Positions 25,017 to 33,460 of a DNA stretch of 64,000 nucleotides are shown here, piece by piece. The DNA comes from Clostridium folliculivorans (GTDB lineage Bacteria > Bacillota > Clostridia > Clostridiales > Clostridiaceae): assembly GCF_024341905.1 (NCBI RefSeq), contig NZ_BQXY01000007.1, positions 1-64,000 of the forward strand. Direction: 5' to 3'. Each line of letters starts with the position of its first letter. Position 1 is the first letter of the stretch. Below the pieces are notes generated by a model. That model was given only the letters and a program-made list of their open reading frames with translations. It ran no database searches and was not told the origin of the DNA. Made by a program: the position numbers and the translations under genes.

Positions 25017-25362
25017 GGCAGGTTTTCTGGCTTTGAATCATCCTACTTTCTGCTCCTTCCCAAGCTCCTTATATAGATATATCAGTTCGAACTAAAAACT
25101 ATTTTCAAAACTCCTCTGGGTTCTTAGAGAAAAATTTGAAAATATAAATTTTATTACGAAGTTGTACATCCATAGACATCTAAACTTCAACTACAAACTA
25201 TACCTGCTAAAAGTATAAGCACTGGTATACTTTGAATCTATTAGATAAACATCCTTAACTCAGTGGATTAAAACTTAAATATCATAAGTTTTAGTGCAGA
25301 TTTTGTCATCATCACAGTAACGGGGGCTGCAAAGGTCTTTCACCTTTTTCCCTTTTAACTTT
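25017..25362 (-). promoter_or_regulatory. Cobalamin riboswitch interrupted by repeat DNA
   Basis: Minus strand, in order: GGTGAAAGACC (near 25343), GCAGCCCCCGTTACTGTGA (25312-25330), CCACTG (25261-25266), GGGAAGG (25055-25061), GGATGATTC and the B12 box AAGCCAGAAAACCTGCC (25017-25033). All core blocks are in the usual order. CCACTG and GGGAAGG normally flank a short variable loop; here 199 bases separate them and include a full family A repeat. Controls cobT to btuD. Confidence 0.88.
25072..25174. repeat. Family A repeat inside the B12 riboswitch
   Basis: Ends TATAGATATATCAGTTCG and CGAAGTTGTACATCCATA, with the central hairpin CTCCTCTGGGTTCTTAGAG. Aligns over its length with copies at 39666 and 50126. 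Next to it, 25194-25237 (TATACCTGCTAAAAGT...) resembles a diverged family D unit. Confidence 0.85.
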
Positions 25363-25424
25363 TATTGAACAAATGTATTTGCCCAACTAAAGCACCAATA
25401 AGAACTTATTAAATTGTCAACTAA

Positions 25425-25453
25425 ATTATAGTATTCATATTTATTATAGTCAA
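25425..25453 (-). promoter_or_regulatory. Cobalamin operon promoter
   Basis: Minus strand TTGACT (25448-25453), exactly 17 bases, TATAAT (25425-25430). Transcription would start near 25418, about 55 bases before the riboswitch core. Confidence 0.85.
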
Positions 25454-25455
25454 GT

Positions 25456-25863
25456 TTATAGCTTCTTAACTTTTCTTTTCTTAGTATATTGTTTTATTAA
25501 GTATACAGCTATTCTTATTATCAAGTAAATTATGAATATATATAAGAATCCCCATATACCGGCTACTATATCTGCAAACTCCATATTTCCCCGTTTAGTT
25601 ATTTTTTGTTCTATTTCAATACCAAAAACTATTACAAGTAGTACTGTAAAAGTATATATAAAGGATATGGCTGTAATGCTATATTTTGCAAGCCATTTAA
25701 ATAGCATTTGAGTTCCTGCGAAGATTAAGATACCTATAATTCCTATAATTATAAAATGAAGTTGTTTATCTGTAAGGTTAAATCCAGAGCCCTGTGATTT
25801 TTGTATAAAAACATCATGAATATCATTCACTGCTCTCATTAGTGCTTTTATTATTGCTACCAT
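25456..25863 (-). CDS. Small membrane protein, VanZ-like
   Basis: 135 residues with four hydrophobic segments. DKQLHFIIIGIIGILIF and the later GIEIEQ...FADIVAGIWGF match the spacing and key residues of VanZ-like proteins (the DK-x-x-HF motif followed by E-x-x-Q and DxxAN/DxxAG). VanZ-like proteins are membrane proteins of unclear function, some linked to glycopeptide tolerance. Start behind GGGGGTG. The cob promoter begins 3 bases before its 3' end. The assignment is tentative. Confidence 0.6.
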   Translation of the reverse strand: MVAIIKALMRAVNDIHDVFIQKSQGSGFNLTDKQLHFIIIGIIGILIFAGTQMLFKWLAKYSITAISFIYTFTVLLVIVFGIEIEQKITKRGNMEFADIVAGIWGFLYIFIIYLIIRIAVYLIKQYTKKRKVKKL

Positions 25864-25952
25864 TGATTAACACCCCCTATGTTTAGTCTTATGTTATAGC
25901 TAATCCTTAAAATGTTCAAGTAGAAAATTATTGATAAATTATAAATACTATA

Positions 25953-26801
25953 CTACAAAATTTTATACATTTCATATTGAGATATAGGCATCTTCTTAAA
26001 TCCATTCTTAACTAAGAATCCAAAAGCTTGACTATTATTAACAAAACTAGTAGTAATCATATTTATCCCCAGTTCTTTAACGGCATAATTAATTAAAGAT
26101 GACCCAACTCCACTGAATCTGTGGTTCTTAGCTACATAAATAAAACTTATCTTGCCTGATTTATTTATACTTATACCACTAACAAGAACATCATCAATAA
26201 AGCCTCCATAATAGTATGTATCCTTTGATAAACTTAGAAATTCATAATCATTTTGCCAACTAATATGTCCATCATATTCATCACATATTTCTCTATACTT
26301 ATCTAAAGTTATATCTTTAATAACCAATTTTTTATTATGATATCTTTTCAAGTTACTCACATTATCATTAGAATAAAAGGATATATCATAGATTTTACTA
26401 TATCCCACTTTATTATAAAAAGAGATTGCTCTATCATTTCCAACAATAACTTCCAGAAACAATTGACTACACCCTCTGCTTTTTGCAATTTCTTGATGTA
26501 ATTGAAAAAGTCTTTTACTTATCCAGCCCCCCCTATAACTTGGATGAATTGCTAAGGCCCCACATCTCAAAGTTTTTACTCCATCATATACTTTTATGCC
26601 GCCTAGCATTAATCCTACAGGTTTATTACTATCATATACTACAAAAGAATATTCTTTTGAGTTCCCTTCAGCACCAAAGAATCTTCCTTCAAAATCTTCC
26701 TTATTAACATTAAGTTTTATTATATAGTCCGAGAATCCATCCTGAAACGCCTTAAATATATCATCAATAGTTACATCTAAACAATTTTTATATTTTATCA
26801 T
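25953..26801 (-). CDS. GNAT acetyltransferase, two GNAT-like halves
   Basis: 282 residues from the ATG at 26801 (GGGGG six bases upstream; seven further open codons lack a ribosome site). The first half (1-140) is a full GNAT domain with the acetyl-CoA motif GALAIHPSYRGGWISKRL and the NDRAISFYNKVGY tail. The second half (150-282) has a degenerate GNAT-like pattern (YVAKNHRFSGVGSSLINYA, then NNSQAFGFLVKNGF). The substrate is unknown. Transcribed alone. Confidence 0.85.
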   Translation of the reverse strand: MIKYKNCLDVTIDDIFKAFQDGFSDYIIKLNVNKEDFEGRFFGAEGNSKEYSFVVYDSNKPVGLMLGGIKVYDGVKTLRCGALAIHPSYRGGWISKRLFQLHQEIAKSRGCSQLFLEVIVGNDRAISFYNKVGYSKIYDISFYSNDNVSNLKRYHNKKLVIKDITLDKYREICDEYDGHISWQNDYEFLSLSKDTYYYGGFIDDVLVSGISINKSGKISFIYVAKNHRFSGVGSSLINYAVKELGINMITTSFVNNSQAFGFLVKNGFKKMPISQYEMYKIL

Positions 26802-26933
26802 ATAATTCCCCCTAAGCTGCAAACAAAATTGTATACATAGTATAATTTTAATACTTCTTATAATACTACTACCTAACCATAACTTATTACAAGCAAAAGG
26901 CAGAAATTTAAAAATATGTTAATATAAAACAAC

Positions 26934-26996
26934 AAAACCTACCTAAAGTAATACCGATTATTTAAAATAATCAGTAACACATTTAGAGAGGTTTTA
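26934..26996 (-). terminator. Terminator after the Cof-type phosphatase
   Basis: Nested inverted repeats: outer arms AAAACCTACCTAAA and TTTAGAGAGGTTTT, inner arms GATTATTT and AAATAATC. On the minus strand it is followed by a T-rich tract. Confidence 0.6.
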
Positions 26997-27020
26997 AATT
27001 TTTTTATTATAAAGTACCAT

Positions 27021-27085
27021 GTTAAAATTAAGTGGGCATGCTCCGATGCTTTGATGAGCTTATGCAAAGAATTAATAGGATTTTT
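27021..27085. repeat. Family B repeat, one arm only
   Basis: AAAATTAAGTGGGCATGCTC, CGATGCTTTGATGAGCTTATGC and AAAGAATTAATAGGATTTT match one end of the long family B copies (the region 18585-18655 reversed). The other arm is missing. It abuts the 3' end of the next gene. Confidence 0.65.
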
Positions 27086-27091
27086 TAATAA

Positions 27092-27889
27092 TTAAGCGTC
27101 CTTTTTAAGAACTTCTCTTTCAATTACTTCTATAACTCCATTATCATCATTGCTTTTAGCCATAAATCTTCCATACTTCTTTAACTCCTCAGGTGCATTT
27201 ACCATAACATAGCTATGATAAGCATTTTGAAGCATTTGAATATCATTAAAGTAGTCTCCAAATACCATGGTTTCCTCATGAGTTATGTTAAATTTTTGCT
27301 GAAGATAGTTAATAGCAACTCCCTTATCTATATCTTTTCTGAAGATATCAACCCAGTCTTGTCCTGAAACTGTAACTTGAAGTTCTTCTTTCCACCTCTT
27401 ATCAATCTTTTTGTATGAGTTCTCGCTTGATCCTTCTAAATCAAAAATTGCTACCTTTAAGAAATCATCTTCTATATCCTCAAAATTATCTACTTGCTTT
27501 CTATTATAATAATATTTTTGCAATTCTTTTAAGAATCTAGGATTTGTATCTTTATAATATCCGTACTTCTTGCCACATACTACTGGAAAACAGTTAGGTA
27601 TTTTATTTACTTCTTTCAAAATTTCCATAATAGTTTCTTTAGGTAATATCTTGGAAAAAAGTTCTTTTCCGTTATGAACAACAAAAGAACCATTTTCTGC
27701 TACAAAAAGCATCTTATCCTTAGCCTTGCCAAAGTTATCAGCTAGGGTATAATACTGTCTGCCACTGGCTGCCACAAATATTACACCTCTATCTATTAAT
27801 TCATCTAAAGTATCAAAGAACCCTTCCGGAAGTTCCCCCTTGCTATTTAGTAATGTTCCATCCATATCTGTTGCGATTAATTTTATCAT
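27092..27889 (-). CDS. Cof-type HAD phosphatase (HAD-IIB)
   Basis: 265 residues. HAD motifs: ATDMDGTLL (nucleophile Asp in position 8-10), ASGRQYYT with motif II Ser/Thr, the conserved lysine in DIDKG, and VFGDYFNDIQML with the motif IV acidic pair. The C2-type cap between them places it with Cof/YbjI/YkrA sugar phosphatases and flavin phosphatases. Cytoplasmic, broad specificity likely. ATG start behind GGAGG. Single gene. Confidence 0.9.
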   Translation of the reverse strand: MIKLIATDMDGTLLNSKGELPEGFFDTLDELIDRGVIFVAASGRQYYTLADNFGKAKDKMLFVAENGSFVVHNGKELFSKILPKETIMEILKEVNKIPNCFPVVCGKKYGYYKDTNPRFLKELQKYYYNRKQVDNFEDIEDDFLKVAIFDLEGSSENSYKKIDKRWKEELQVTVSGQDWVDIFRKDIDKGVAINYLQQKFNITHEETMVFGDYFNDIQMLQNAYHSYVMVNAPEELKKYGRFMAKSNDDNGVIEVIEREVLKKDA

Positions 27890-27940
27890 TAAACAACCTC
27901 CATCTCTAAACCCATATATATAGACGATGTTAAATCACCA

Positions 27941-28009
27941 TGTTGAAATTAAGTAGTTAGCCATCTGAAAAAATCATTTAGTTTCCTGCATAGCCAACCA
28001 ATTTCAACA
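27941..28009. repeat. Family B repeat, short form
   Basis: TGTTGAAATT and AATTTCAACA are perfect ends of a 69-base imperfect palindrome (GTTAGCC / GGC-TATGC region inside). Lies upstream of the Cof-type phosphatase gene. Confidence 0.7.
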
Positions 28010-28171
28010 CTATTCTTAAACATAGGCAAAATCTAAATCATATTAATATAAATATGTATTTATACTATGATTTGAAACATCTAATAGTTATTATTTATGA
28101 GTATATTTTATCACATATTAAAGGATAAATCTATGGAGGTCCATAAATGCTAGTTCTTCTTCCACTAAAAC

Positions 28172-28792
28172 TTAGTTTCTAGGAATTAATTCTATATTTC
28201 CATCTGATAACTTTATTAATTTATTAAAAATATCTTCAAGTGATTTCAGTATATGTATAGCAGAGTTCTTATCTAATAGTTCATGGAAATGCTTATTAAT
28301 AAATTTTTGTATTCCTCTTAAAAGTATTTCAACAACCTCTTCCGGAAAATCCACCTCAAGGCTTCCTTTTTCAATTCCCTCTTTTATTACACCTAAAATA
28401 AGTGGATAACATCTATTAAAAAACTCTTCTTCTAAAGCATTATTTAACTTTAAGTTGCTACTATCTCTCTCAGTATTTGCAAACACAAGGTTACTATTAG
28501 TTCCTAAAAACATTGCTTTTAAAATTGCTTCAAGTTTAGGATTAGGATCTAAATTTGAATTATAGATAGTTATTAATGGTACTATATATTCATCTAACCG
28601 CCTTTTCAAAAGCTCACCTAGTATTTCTTCTTTTGAAGTAAAATAGTGGTAGAAGGTTCCTTTTGCTATAGATAGGCTATTAACTATTTCATTGATTGAG
28701 GTATTGTCATACCCTTTCTCAATAAACAATTCTAGAGACCTATCCATTATTTCGTTTTTTCTTTCCAATGGATCTTTTACAATTCTCTTCAT
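28172..28792 (-). CDS. TetR/AcrR family regulator
   Basis: 206 residues. The N-terminal helix-turn-helix is typical (ELFIEKGYDNTSINEIVNSLSIAKGTFYHYFTSKEEIL, residues about 17-53); the C-terminal ligand domain is diverged. Its start overlaps the stop of the Fe-S protein gene by four bases (ATGA), so the two are co-transcribed. A palindrome over the operon promoter (29684-29702) is the probable binding site, giving autoregulation. The inducer is unknown. Confidence 0.9.
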   Translation of the reverse strand: MKRIVKDPLERKNEIMDRSLELFIEKGYDNTSINEIVNSLSIAKGTFYHYFTSKEEILGELLKRRLDEYIVPLITIYNSNLDPNPKLEAILKAMFLGTNSNLVFANTERDSSNLKLNNALEEEFFNRCYPLILGVIKEGIEKGSLEVDFPEEVVEILLRGIQKFINKHFHELLDKNSAIHILKSLEDIFNKLIKLSDGNIELIPRN

Positions 28793-29541
28793 TTTATTTC
28801 TAAGACCTTTCTATCTACTCTATCTTTTCCGCAAATTCTATTTACAGCGCCAAACTTACATGCTTTACTACATTCGCCGCAAAGTATACAATCTGAGGAT
28901 TGCATATTATTATGCTGAACCTTTTCCATAACATTAATACTCATTGGGCAACTTTTATTACAAGCACCACATTTCTTACAATTGCTTGATTCTGTATCTA
29001 ATTTTAAAGAAGGAATATTAAATTTATTTTTTATCTTATTTCCTGTTATATTCAAAATTGACATTGGACATAAGTAATGGCAAGTAGCTCTCTTACCTAA
29101 GATAATAGGCAAAACCGCGAGTAATGTTAATATAGTAAAATACCCTATAACATTCGATATCTTATCTACACTTACATAGCCTTCTGTAAGGTAAAACAAA
29201 TTCAACTTGTACCCACTATTAGAAATTAAGGCAAAGGCTATTATTGAGATCCAAGTAGCCCCTAGTATATATTTTAAAACCTTCAAACCCTTTATTTTCT
29301 TAAGAGGCTTTTCAATACATCTATCTATTATCATCTGCCAAGCACCATATGGACATACGTAAGCACAAAAGGCTCTACCTATAAAAAGTGACGATATTGC
29401 CATAACTGACCAAACTAAAAATGCTCCTGATATAAACTTATTAAATAAACCATCAATTATTATGTATGGAGAAAAAAAGTTAAGCGTAATTGGTAATGTA
29501 AAGAACATGATTAATAATACTAGCCTTCTTTTATTTTTCAT
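28789..29541 (-). CDS. NapH/YccM-like 4Fe-4S membrane protein
   Basis: 250 residues. Four or five membrane helices in the first 165 residues include CAYVCPYGAW and CHYLCPMS, the Cys-x3-CP motifs of the NapH/NosR/CcoG group. The C-terminal part has two ferredoxin clusters (CKKCGACNKSCP and CILCGECSKAC). Such proteins pass electrons between the membrane and the cytoplasm. No partner oxidoreductase is nearby; the next gene is its TetR regulator. The electron donor and acceptor are unknown. Confidence 0.85.
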   Translation of the reverse strand: MKNKRRLVLLIMFFTLPITLNFFSPYIIIDGLFNKFISGAFLVWSVMAISSLFIGRAFCAYVCPYGAWQMIIDRCIEKPLKKIKGLKVLKYILGATWISIIAFALISNSGYKLNLFYLTEGYVSVDKISNVIGYFTILTLLAVLPIILGKRATCHYLCPMSILNITGNKIKNKFNIPSLKLDTESSNCKKCGACNKSCPMSINVMEKVQHNNMQSSDCILCGECSKACKFGAVNRICGKDRVDRKVLEIK

Positions 29542-29672
29542 AGTTAATCCCCCTTATATAGATGTGAAGAGTTTTTATATCAAAACTTAATTTATACCTG
29601 CTCAAAAATCGCGGTTTCTGTGGATCTTCGTACATGTATAAACTAATAGCTGAGCTAGGAACTTTATATAAT

Positions 29673-29702
29673 ATTATACTTCGTTGACCGACCGCCGGTC
29701 AA
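29673..29702 (-). promoter_or_regulatory. TetR-controlled promoter with palindromic operator
   Basis: Minus strand TTGACC (29697-29702), 18 bases, TATAAT (29673-29678). The perfect palindrome TTGACCG-ACCGC-CGGTCAA (29684-29702) covers the -35 and spacer, and is strikingly GC-rich for this sequence. It should be the operator for the TetR gene of this operon. Confidence 0.82.
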
Positions 29703-29841
29703 TAAGGTGATATAAATTTCTTTTATGCTCACTGAAAATTTTGAAAATTGTTAGAATTAAACTAGTTTATATTCGCTTAACTATGATACAATATTGTTAA
29801 TTAAAGGATAACTCATATAAAAATAAAGAAAGGTTGATTCA

Positions 29842-30231
29842 ATGAAAATTGCACATTTAGCACTATGGACTAGAGACTTGGAGAGGACAAAAAACTTCTA
29901 CTCAAAGTATTTCAATGCTGTCCCTAATGAAAAGTATCATAATGAAAAGACAAAATTCAGCTCATACTTTCTATCTTTTGATGATGGTTCTAAGCTAGAA
30001 ATTATGGAGAAACCCACTGTTCTTTCAATAAATGTTTCTGAAGATTATGAGTGCTTTGGTTATGCTCATGTAGCCTTTTCTGTTGGAAGTGTAGAAAAGG
30101 TAGATGAATTGACAAAATTACTGGTAGATGACGGATATACTGTTGTCAGTGGACCAAGAACCACTGGAGATGGCTATTATGAAAGTTGTATACTAGATCA
30201 TGAAGGCAATAGAATCGAGATAACCGTATAA
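29842..30231 (+). CDS. VOC family protein (glyoxalase I-like)
   Basis: 129 residues, two beta-alpha-beta-beta-beta modules. [23 protein letters not shown] starts the first module with a metal-type His; [27 protein letters not shown] and [14 protein letters not shown] supply the remaining conserved positions (His, Glu). This resembles lactoylglutathione lyase and related dioxygenases or resistance proteins. Clostridia usually lack glutathione, so the substrate is open. ATG behind AAAGG. Single gene. Confidence 0.85.
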   Translation: MKIAHLALWTRDLERTKNFYSKYFNAVPNEKYHNEKTKFSSYFLSFDDGSKLEIMEKPTVLSINVSEDYECFGYAHVAFSVGSVEKVDELTKLLVDDGYTVVSGPRTTGDGYYESCILDHEGNRIEITV

Positions 30232-30296
30232 CAAATTAACTGATAGTTATACTTTATTTCTCTCTATTTATAACAATAACTTATTATACGAACAAT

Positions 30297-30336
30297 AAGG
30301 TTAAAATATAGAAAACCCCTATATTTTAACCTTTTA
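30297..30336 (+). terminator. Terminator of the VOC gene
   Basis: AAGGTTAAAATATAG pairs perfectly (14-15 bases) with its complement around AAAACCCC and ends in TTTTATTTT. It may also serve pepF in the other direction. Confidence 0.85.
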
Positions 30337-30348
30337 TTTTATGCACTG

Positions 30349-30414
30349 TTGAAATTAAGTGGTTAGTCATCCGATTCTTTAATGAGCTTCTCCTACATAA
30401 CCACTTAATTTCAA
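30349..30414. repeat. Family B repeat, short form
   Basis: Perfect 17-base terminal repeats (TTGAAATTAAGTGGTTA and complement) around CATCCGATTCTTTAATGAGC. Lies between the convergent VOC and pepF genes. Confidence 0.85.
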
Positions 30415-30474
30415 TAATATTTTTAAACTTAACCCTATTTTATGGTTATAAATTTTAATGCTGCACTATAAAAA

Positions 30475-32253
30475 TTATTTTTCATTACTAAGTTCGATAA
30501 ATCTTTCTATGTCTTCTTCCACTATCTTTAATGAGCTTCTCCAGAAGTCAACTGAGTGTATATCCACTCCTATAATCTTAGTAACATCAGCTATTTTTCT
30601 ATCACCTGTAGATGCTAATAAGTCATCATATACCTTTACAAACTCTTCGCCTCTCTTTAGATACTCTGCATAAAGACCTTTTGCAAATAATAATCCGAAA
30701 GCATATGGGAAGTTGTAGAAATTATATTCTGCATCATAGTAATGTGGCTTGCATGCCCACATATAAGGATGTAGGTATTCAGGATCTAACCCATCTCCAT
30801 ATGAATCTTTTTGTGCTTGTAACATTATTTCATTTAAATCTTCTGCACTTAATGCACTTTCTTCTCTTCTATTAAATAGCTCACTTTCAAATAAGAATCT
30901 TGAATAGATATCTACTATTACTTGAGTACAATCCCCTATTTCTGATTCTAAGATTGAGAAAGCTTCTTCTTTTGTCGCAGTCTTAACCGCAGCTTTTTTA
31001 ACAATAGTTTCACAGAAAGTTGATGCTGTTTCCGCTATAGGCATTGGATAGTCAGAATTTAATACACTCTTATCCTTAACACATTCGTCATGATATCCAT
31101 GACCTAATTCATGAGCTAAAGTTACTACATCGCCAAAGTTATTTCCGTAGTTTAAAAGGAATCTACTTTGTTTTATAAAGTGAAGATTAGAGCAAAAGGC
31201 ACCTCCAACTTTCCCTTCCTTTGGCATAACATCTATCCAATCACTATCAAAAGCTTTCCTAGCAAAATCAGCAAGATTGTCACTAAAGGTTCTGAAGTTA
31301 TCCTCAACAAACTTTTGACCCTTTTCATATGGGAATTCCATATCTACATCTCCCATAGGTGCAAAAAGTTCATAGAATGGCAATCCATTTTTATAACCTA
31401 AAAGCTCAGCTTTTCTTCTCAAATATTTTCTAAAAGCAGGCAAGCTCTCTTTCATAGCAGTTAGCATAGCTTCTAGAGATTCTTCATCCATTCTTGACTT
31501 AAGCAAAGTTTCTTCTAATGGAGATTTATAGCCTCTTAGCTTAGCTAAGGTTATAACTTCTCCTTTTATGCCGTTTAAGGCTGCTGCAATACCGTCATCT
31601 ACTTTTTTATACGACTTCAATTCAGCTTCATATGCATTTTTTCTTACTTTTGCATCTTTATCATATGCCATATTCCTAACAACAGTAAGAGGTAGCGCCT
31701 TTACTTCACCATCCACTTCAATATCCACAAGTACAGTTGAAGTTAGAAGATCTCTAAGTTTTGACCATGAATTTGAACCAGTATTTCTAAGTTTAGCTAT
31801 AAGTGATTCTTCTTTATCACTTAATAAATATTTACTTCCTGCTACTATTTCTCTTAAAAAAAACTCATGTTCCTTCAAAAGACTTGAGGAATTAATTAAT
31901 TTATCAATATCTTTGACTTCGCCTATCCATTTTTCTATTTTAGCATTTGGCTCAGCAAATCCACTGTTTTTTTCCTGTAAAATATCTGAATACTTAAGTG
32001 CTGCTTTATTTTTTGTATCAACACTCAATGTAAGATTAACAAAAGAAAATAGTCTGCTGAACAAACTTTCAACTTCACTAGCTTTGTTTATAAATTCTTC
32101 AAGCTTATTTTTCTCATCGTCATGAGACTCACATATACTTCCAGCTAATTTTTCATATAATCCTGATAATTCATCAGCTCTTTTTAAATCATTTAAGAAA
32201 TCTTCACCTTGAAAAGAACTGTATATTTCCTTTAAACTCCAATTTAACCCCAT
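30475..32253 (-). CDS. pepF: Oligoendopeptidase F (M3 family)
   Basis: 592 residues, taking the second of two adjacent ATG codons, which is better spaced from GGAGG. The zinc site HELGHGYH lies near residue 381 and the third ligand Glu is in the ETASTFCET segment. Length and helical M3B architecture match PepF. It degrades oligopeptides in the cytoplasm. Its leader carries a family A repeat enclosed in a 9-base inverted repeat (32281-32399), so the message would begin with a large hairpin. Confidence 0.93.
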   Translation of the reverse strand: MGLNWSLKEIYSSFQGEDFLNDLKRADELSGLYEKLAGSICESHDDEKNKLEEFINKASEVESLFSRLFSFVNLTLSVDTKNKAALKYSDILQEKNSGFAEPNAKIEKWIGEVKDIDKLINSSSLLKEHEFFLREIVAGSKYLLSDKEESLIAKLRNTGSNSWSKLRDLLTSTVLVDIEVDGEVKALPLTVVRNMAYDKDAKVRKNAYEAELKSYKKVDDGIAAALNGIKGEVITLAKLRGYKSPLEETLLKSRMDEESLEAMLTAMKESLPAFRKYLRRKAELLGYKNGLPFYELFAPMGDVDMEFPYEKGQKFVEDNFRTFSDNLADFARKAFDSDWIDVMPKEGKVGGAFCSNLHFIKQSRFLLNYGNNFGDVVTLAHELGHGYHDECVKDKSVLNSDYPMPIAETASTFCETIVKKAAVKTATKEEAFSILESEIGDCTQVIVDIYSRFLFESELFNRREESALSAEDLNEIMLQAQKDSYGDGLDPEYLHPYMWACKPHYYDAEYNFYNFPYAFGLLFAKGLYAEYLKRGEEFVKVYDDLLASTGDRKIADVTKIIGVDIHSVDFWRSSLKIVEEDIERFIELSNEK

Positions 32254-32280
32254 CATAATCCTCCATTCGCATATCTACCT

Positions 32281-32399
32281 AAGGTTACTCTATAGATATA
32301 CCACTTGATAATAAAGTTTATATTTTTAAATTCTCTCACCAGAACCCATAAGAGTTTTAAAAATAGATTTCGAATCGAAGTGGCACATCTTTAGTAACC
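32281..32399. repeat. Family A repeat enclosed by an inverted repeat in the pepF leader
   Basis: The element itself spans 32291-32390 (TATAGATATACCACTT ... CGAATCGAAGTGGCACATCT, centre TTCTCTCACCAGAACCCATAA). It is framed by perfect 9-base arms AAGGTTACT (32281-32289) and AGTAACCTT. A likely pepF promoter lies further out (TATAAT near 32436 on the minus strand), so all of this is transcribed. Confidence 0.8.
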
Positions 32400-32519
32400 T
32401 TTTCTCTAATAGACAGAATTTTCTTATTTAAATTATAGCATTTCTTTTATATTAATCTAGAGTTTTATTAAATATAATAAATTATTTTTATCGTTATATT
32501 TTATTTTTTAAAGGTAAAA

Positions 32520-32552
32520 AAACAGTATAAAAATTATCCTTCTATACTGTTT
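32520..32552 (-). terminator. Terminator of the HAD hydrolase gene
   Basis: Minus strand AAACAGTATA pairs with TATACTGTTT, followed by TTTTTACC. Confidence 0.85.
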
Positions 32553-32564
32553 CATTATAAAAAC

Positions 32565-33233
32565 TTAAATTATTTCTTCAAATAATTCTTTTAAATTAAT
32601 TACTTCTATTAAATCAGCGACCTTAGCATATGCTCTTTTTACATGTTCCTCTGAAGGTTCTACTAAATCTGGTACCAGTATACATCTCATTCCACCAGCT
32701 ACAGCTGCTTCTAAGCCTCTTTCTGAGTCTTCTAGTACTATGGCATTTTCAGGCGCAACATCTAACTTTTTGCAAACTGTTAAGAATATTTCTGGATCTG
32801 GCTTACCTTTTGTTACTTCATCGCCACAAATAATTCTATCAAACTTATCAAACACACCTGCTATTTTTAAAAGTTTAGAAGCCCTTTCTCTACTACTTGA
32901 AGTAGCTACTGCTTTTTTTATGTTATTTTCTTGTAGATATTCTAGAAGTTCTATAAGACCTTTCTTTATGCCAAGTCCTTCCTCTTCAATTATTCTAGCT
33001 ACGCATTTACCTTGCTCTGCATACATACTATCAAAAGGAAAGTCTTGTCCAAATACTGTTTTAAACTGATTTGATATAGAAACGCTGTTCATTCCTAGAA
33101 GTCCAAGAAGAAATTGCATCGGAATATCATAATTATGTAACTTGCCTACCTCCTGCCATGCTCTCTTAGTAAGTGCCTCTGTATCAAACATTAATCCATC
33201 CATATCGAAGATAACTAGTTCTATTCTACCCAT
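32565..33233 (-). CDS. HAD-IA hydrolase, beta-phosphoglucomutase-like
   Basis: 222 residues from the ATG at 33233 (GGAGG six bases upstream; an earlier in-frame TTG overlaps the ribosome site). Motifs: VIFDMDGLMFDTE (nucleophile), ATSSSRERA (motif II), KGKPDPEIF (Lys) and VLEDSERGLEAAVAGG (motif IV). The helical cap is the phosphoglucomutase/phosphatase type. It probably dephosphorylates a small sugar phosphate. Substrate unknown. Confidence 0.9.
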   Translation of the reverse strand: MGRIELVIFDMDGLMFDTEALTKRAWQEVGKLHNYDIPMQFLLGLLGMNSVSISNQFKTVFGQDFPFDSMYAEQGKCVARIIEEEGLGIKKGLIELLEYLQENNIKKAVATSSSRERASKLLKIAGVFDKFDRIICGDEVTKGKPDPEIFLTVCKKLDVAPENAIVLEDSERGLEAAVAGGMRCILVPDLVEPSEEHVKRAYAKVADLIEVINLKELFEEII

Positions 33234-33460
33234 ATATAAATCCTCCAAATAGCATTTTTATTAAATTGCGTTGAGTGCTGTGTTCAGATCAGTGTATCCT
33301 TATAATCCATTACTTTTAGTAATAATAACAAGGAGATTCTTCTTTAATTATATCACTGTTAAAAGATTTAATATTTTCTTATTTTGAAAGTATTATGATT
33401 ATATGGATTCCTTATAGCTAAATTTATATCTTTATCTAATGTTCTATTTAATAGCATAAC

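Noticed and set aside
29585..29650. Third family D palindrome upstream of the Fe-S protein gene
   Set aside because: Only the outer TTAATTTATACCTG / CATGTATAAA parts resemble D; the centre does not match.
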